A stretch of DNA of 6,649 bases from CBDUQI01 sp965369325. Its GTDB lineage: Bacteria; Pseudomonadota; Gammaproteobacteria; Steroidobacterales; JBCBZW01. Shown here piece after piece: positions 5,944 to 6,649 of the stretch. A program made the position numbers and the translations under genes. The DNA lies in contig CBDUQI010000272.1 of assembly GCA_965369325.1 (NCBI GenBank), positions 1 to 6,649 on the forward strand, given 5' to 3'. Numbering within the stretch: the first letter of the stretch is position 1; each line of letters begins with the position of its first letter. The notes beneath the pieces were generated by a model, which worked only from the letters and a program-made list of their open reading frames with translations, ran no database searches and was not told the DNA's origin.

Positions 5944-6649
5944 GTTGTCCGTTGCCAGTGACTCGCTCATCGTAATCAGGCCTTGCACCCATGGCAGGAC
6001 CAGCGCCCGCAGGGAGGCGTCCGTTAGCCAGTCGTCATCGGCGTTACCGCCGGCATCGCCATCCATGCGGCGTAGAATGCGGTTAACTAATCTCGCGCGC
6101 GCGGCGACAAAGCGGTCGGTTGCGAGCAATGCGTTGACCGCGCCCAGTTGCGCGCACAGCAATTGCTTGCGCGCATTGGCCGGCGCTACAAACGCCTCAT
6201 CCGGCAACCCGCTCAGCAACTCACACACTGCCTCGACCCGCGCCGGTGGTGAGGCGTCTGCCCCGGCCATTACGTGTACGACATCCACCCCGGTGAGCAT
6301 GAAGTCGGTGTACCCGTTGCCATTCACATCGCCCAGCGCAATCGCATCGAACCCCAATTGACTGCCCGCGACGGTGCCGGTGAAGCTCCTGATTAAACTC
6401 TGGTCGCGGCCGGAGTAAAGATACCCCTTGCCGCCCTGGACGGCGCCGCCGCTGTGGGTAAAACCGGCGAGGAACAGATCGGCGTGACCATCGGCGTTCA
6501 CATCGCCTGCGGACCGCCCGATGCCGAAGCCGTCATTTGTAAACTCCGCATCGTAAACCTGCAGCTGACTGCCGTCAGCACCGGAGAACACATAGGCGCG
6601 TCCATCCGCGCCGCCCAGGGCAAAGTCGCTGAAGTCGCCTACGTAGGCG
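5941..6649 (-). CDS. FG-GAP repeat (integrin alpha-like) surface or secreted protein, C-terminal part
   Basis: 235 residues are visible. The reading frame stays open to the window edge, so the N-terminus lies outside; a GTG at 6591 is an internal valine, not a start. FG-GAP beta-propeller repeats are clear: each has a Y/H-V/L-hydrophobic-S/A-G strand (residues 19-23, 76-80, 125-129) and a calcium loop, DVNADGHAD (49-57) or DVNGNGYTD (107-115). A degenerate first copy, GDFSDFALGG, starts the visible part. After a Ser-Pro-Pro linker, residues about 136-235 form a helical C-terminal region with Cys142 and Cys165 and a DDDWL motif (204-208). It resembles, from memory, the NDWI-containing tail of other secreted repeat proteins. 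Such proteins are usually extracellular, in adhesion or matrix binding; the function here is inferred only. The TAA stop at 5941-5943 is followed by a hairpin. Confidence 0.85.
   Translation of the reverse strand, partial: AYVGDFSDFALGGADGRAYVFSGADGSQLQVYDAEFTNDGFGIGRSAGDVNADGHADLFLAGFTHSGGAVQGGKGYLYSGRDQSLIRSFTGTVAGSQLGFDAIALGDVNGNGYTDFMLTGVDVVHVMAGADASPPARVEAVCELLSGLPDEAFVAPANARKQLLCAQLGAVNALLATDRFVAARARLVNRILRRMDGDAGGNADDDWLTDASLRALVLPWVQGLITMSESLATDN

Noticed and set aside
5735..5992. 85-codon minus-strand frame across the end of the FG-GAP gene
   Set aside because: It overlaps the FG-GAP C-terminus in another frame, runs through the hairpins and pentamer repeat, and has an Arg-rich product with no ribosome site.

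Overview
The window reads as a chromosomal segment of a Gram-negative bacterium, most likely a gammaproteobacterium. The basis is two OmpA-family envelope proteins with Sec signal peptides, a proteobacterial-type GlgC close to the E. coli enzyme, and moderately high GC (high fifties percent by eye). The genus cannot be fixed from this sequence. There are no RNA genes, insertion sequences, integrases or CRISPR arrays.

Layout from left to right: (1) positions 15-1277, minus strand, an outer-membrane porin-like protein with an OmpA-type beta-barrel, four exact 30-residue thrombospondin type 3 calcium-binding repeats and a C-terminal OmpA-like peptidoglycan-binding domain. (2) 1278-1574, a non-coding gap holding its leader and a candidate promoter. 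(3) 1575-2504, minus strand, a ten-helix EamA/DMT-family transporter. (4) 2671-3936, plus strand, glgC (ADP-glucose pyrophosphorylase), divergent from the transporter. (5) 3944-3980, a strong hairpin with a C(TTCG)G tip in the 59-bp gap between two converging genes. (6) 3996-5453, minus strand, a second OmpA-family protein whose periplasmic half is helical, with a three-fold internal repeat and a coiled coil. (7) 5475-5940, a 466-bp gap without a convincing gene, carrying two hairpins and a short GGTTC tandem repeat at its right end. (8) 5941 to the right edge, minus strand, the C-terminal part of a secreted FG-GAP (integrin alpha-like beta-propeller) protein, cut by the window end.

The genes do not form one operon. 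Every minus-strand gene is separated from the next by about 300 bp or more, or by a gene on the other strand, so each is probably transcribed alone. The loose common theme is the cell envelope: two proteins that can tie to peptidoglycan, one membrane exporter and one probable surface or secreted protein. glgC stands alone, without glgA, glgB or glgP in view. I found no clear sign of a new system. The points most worth a second look are the exact 90-bp repeat array in the first OmpA protein, the three-fold repeat in the second, the glutamine at the E. coli Lys39 activator position of GlgC, and the structured non-coding gap before the FG-GAP gene.
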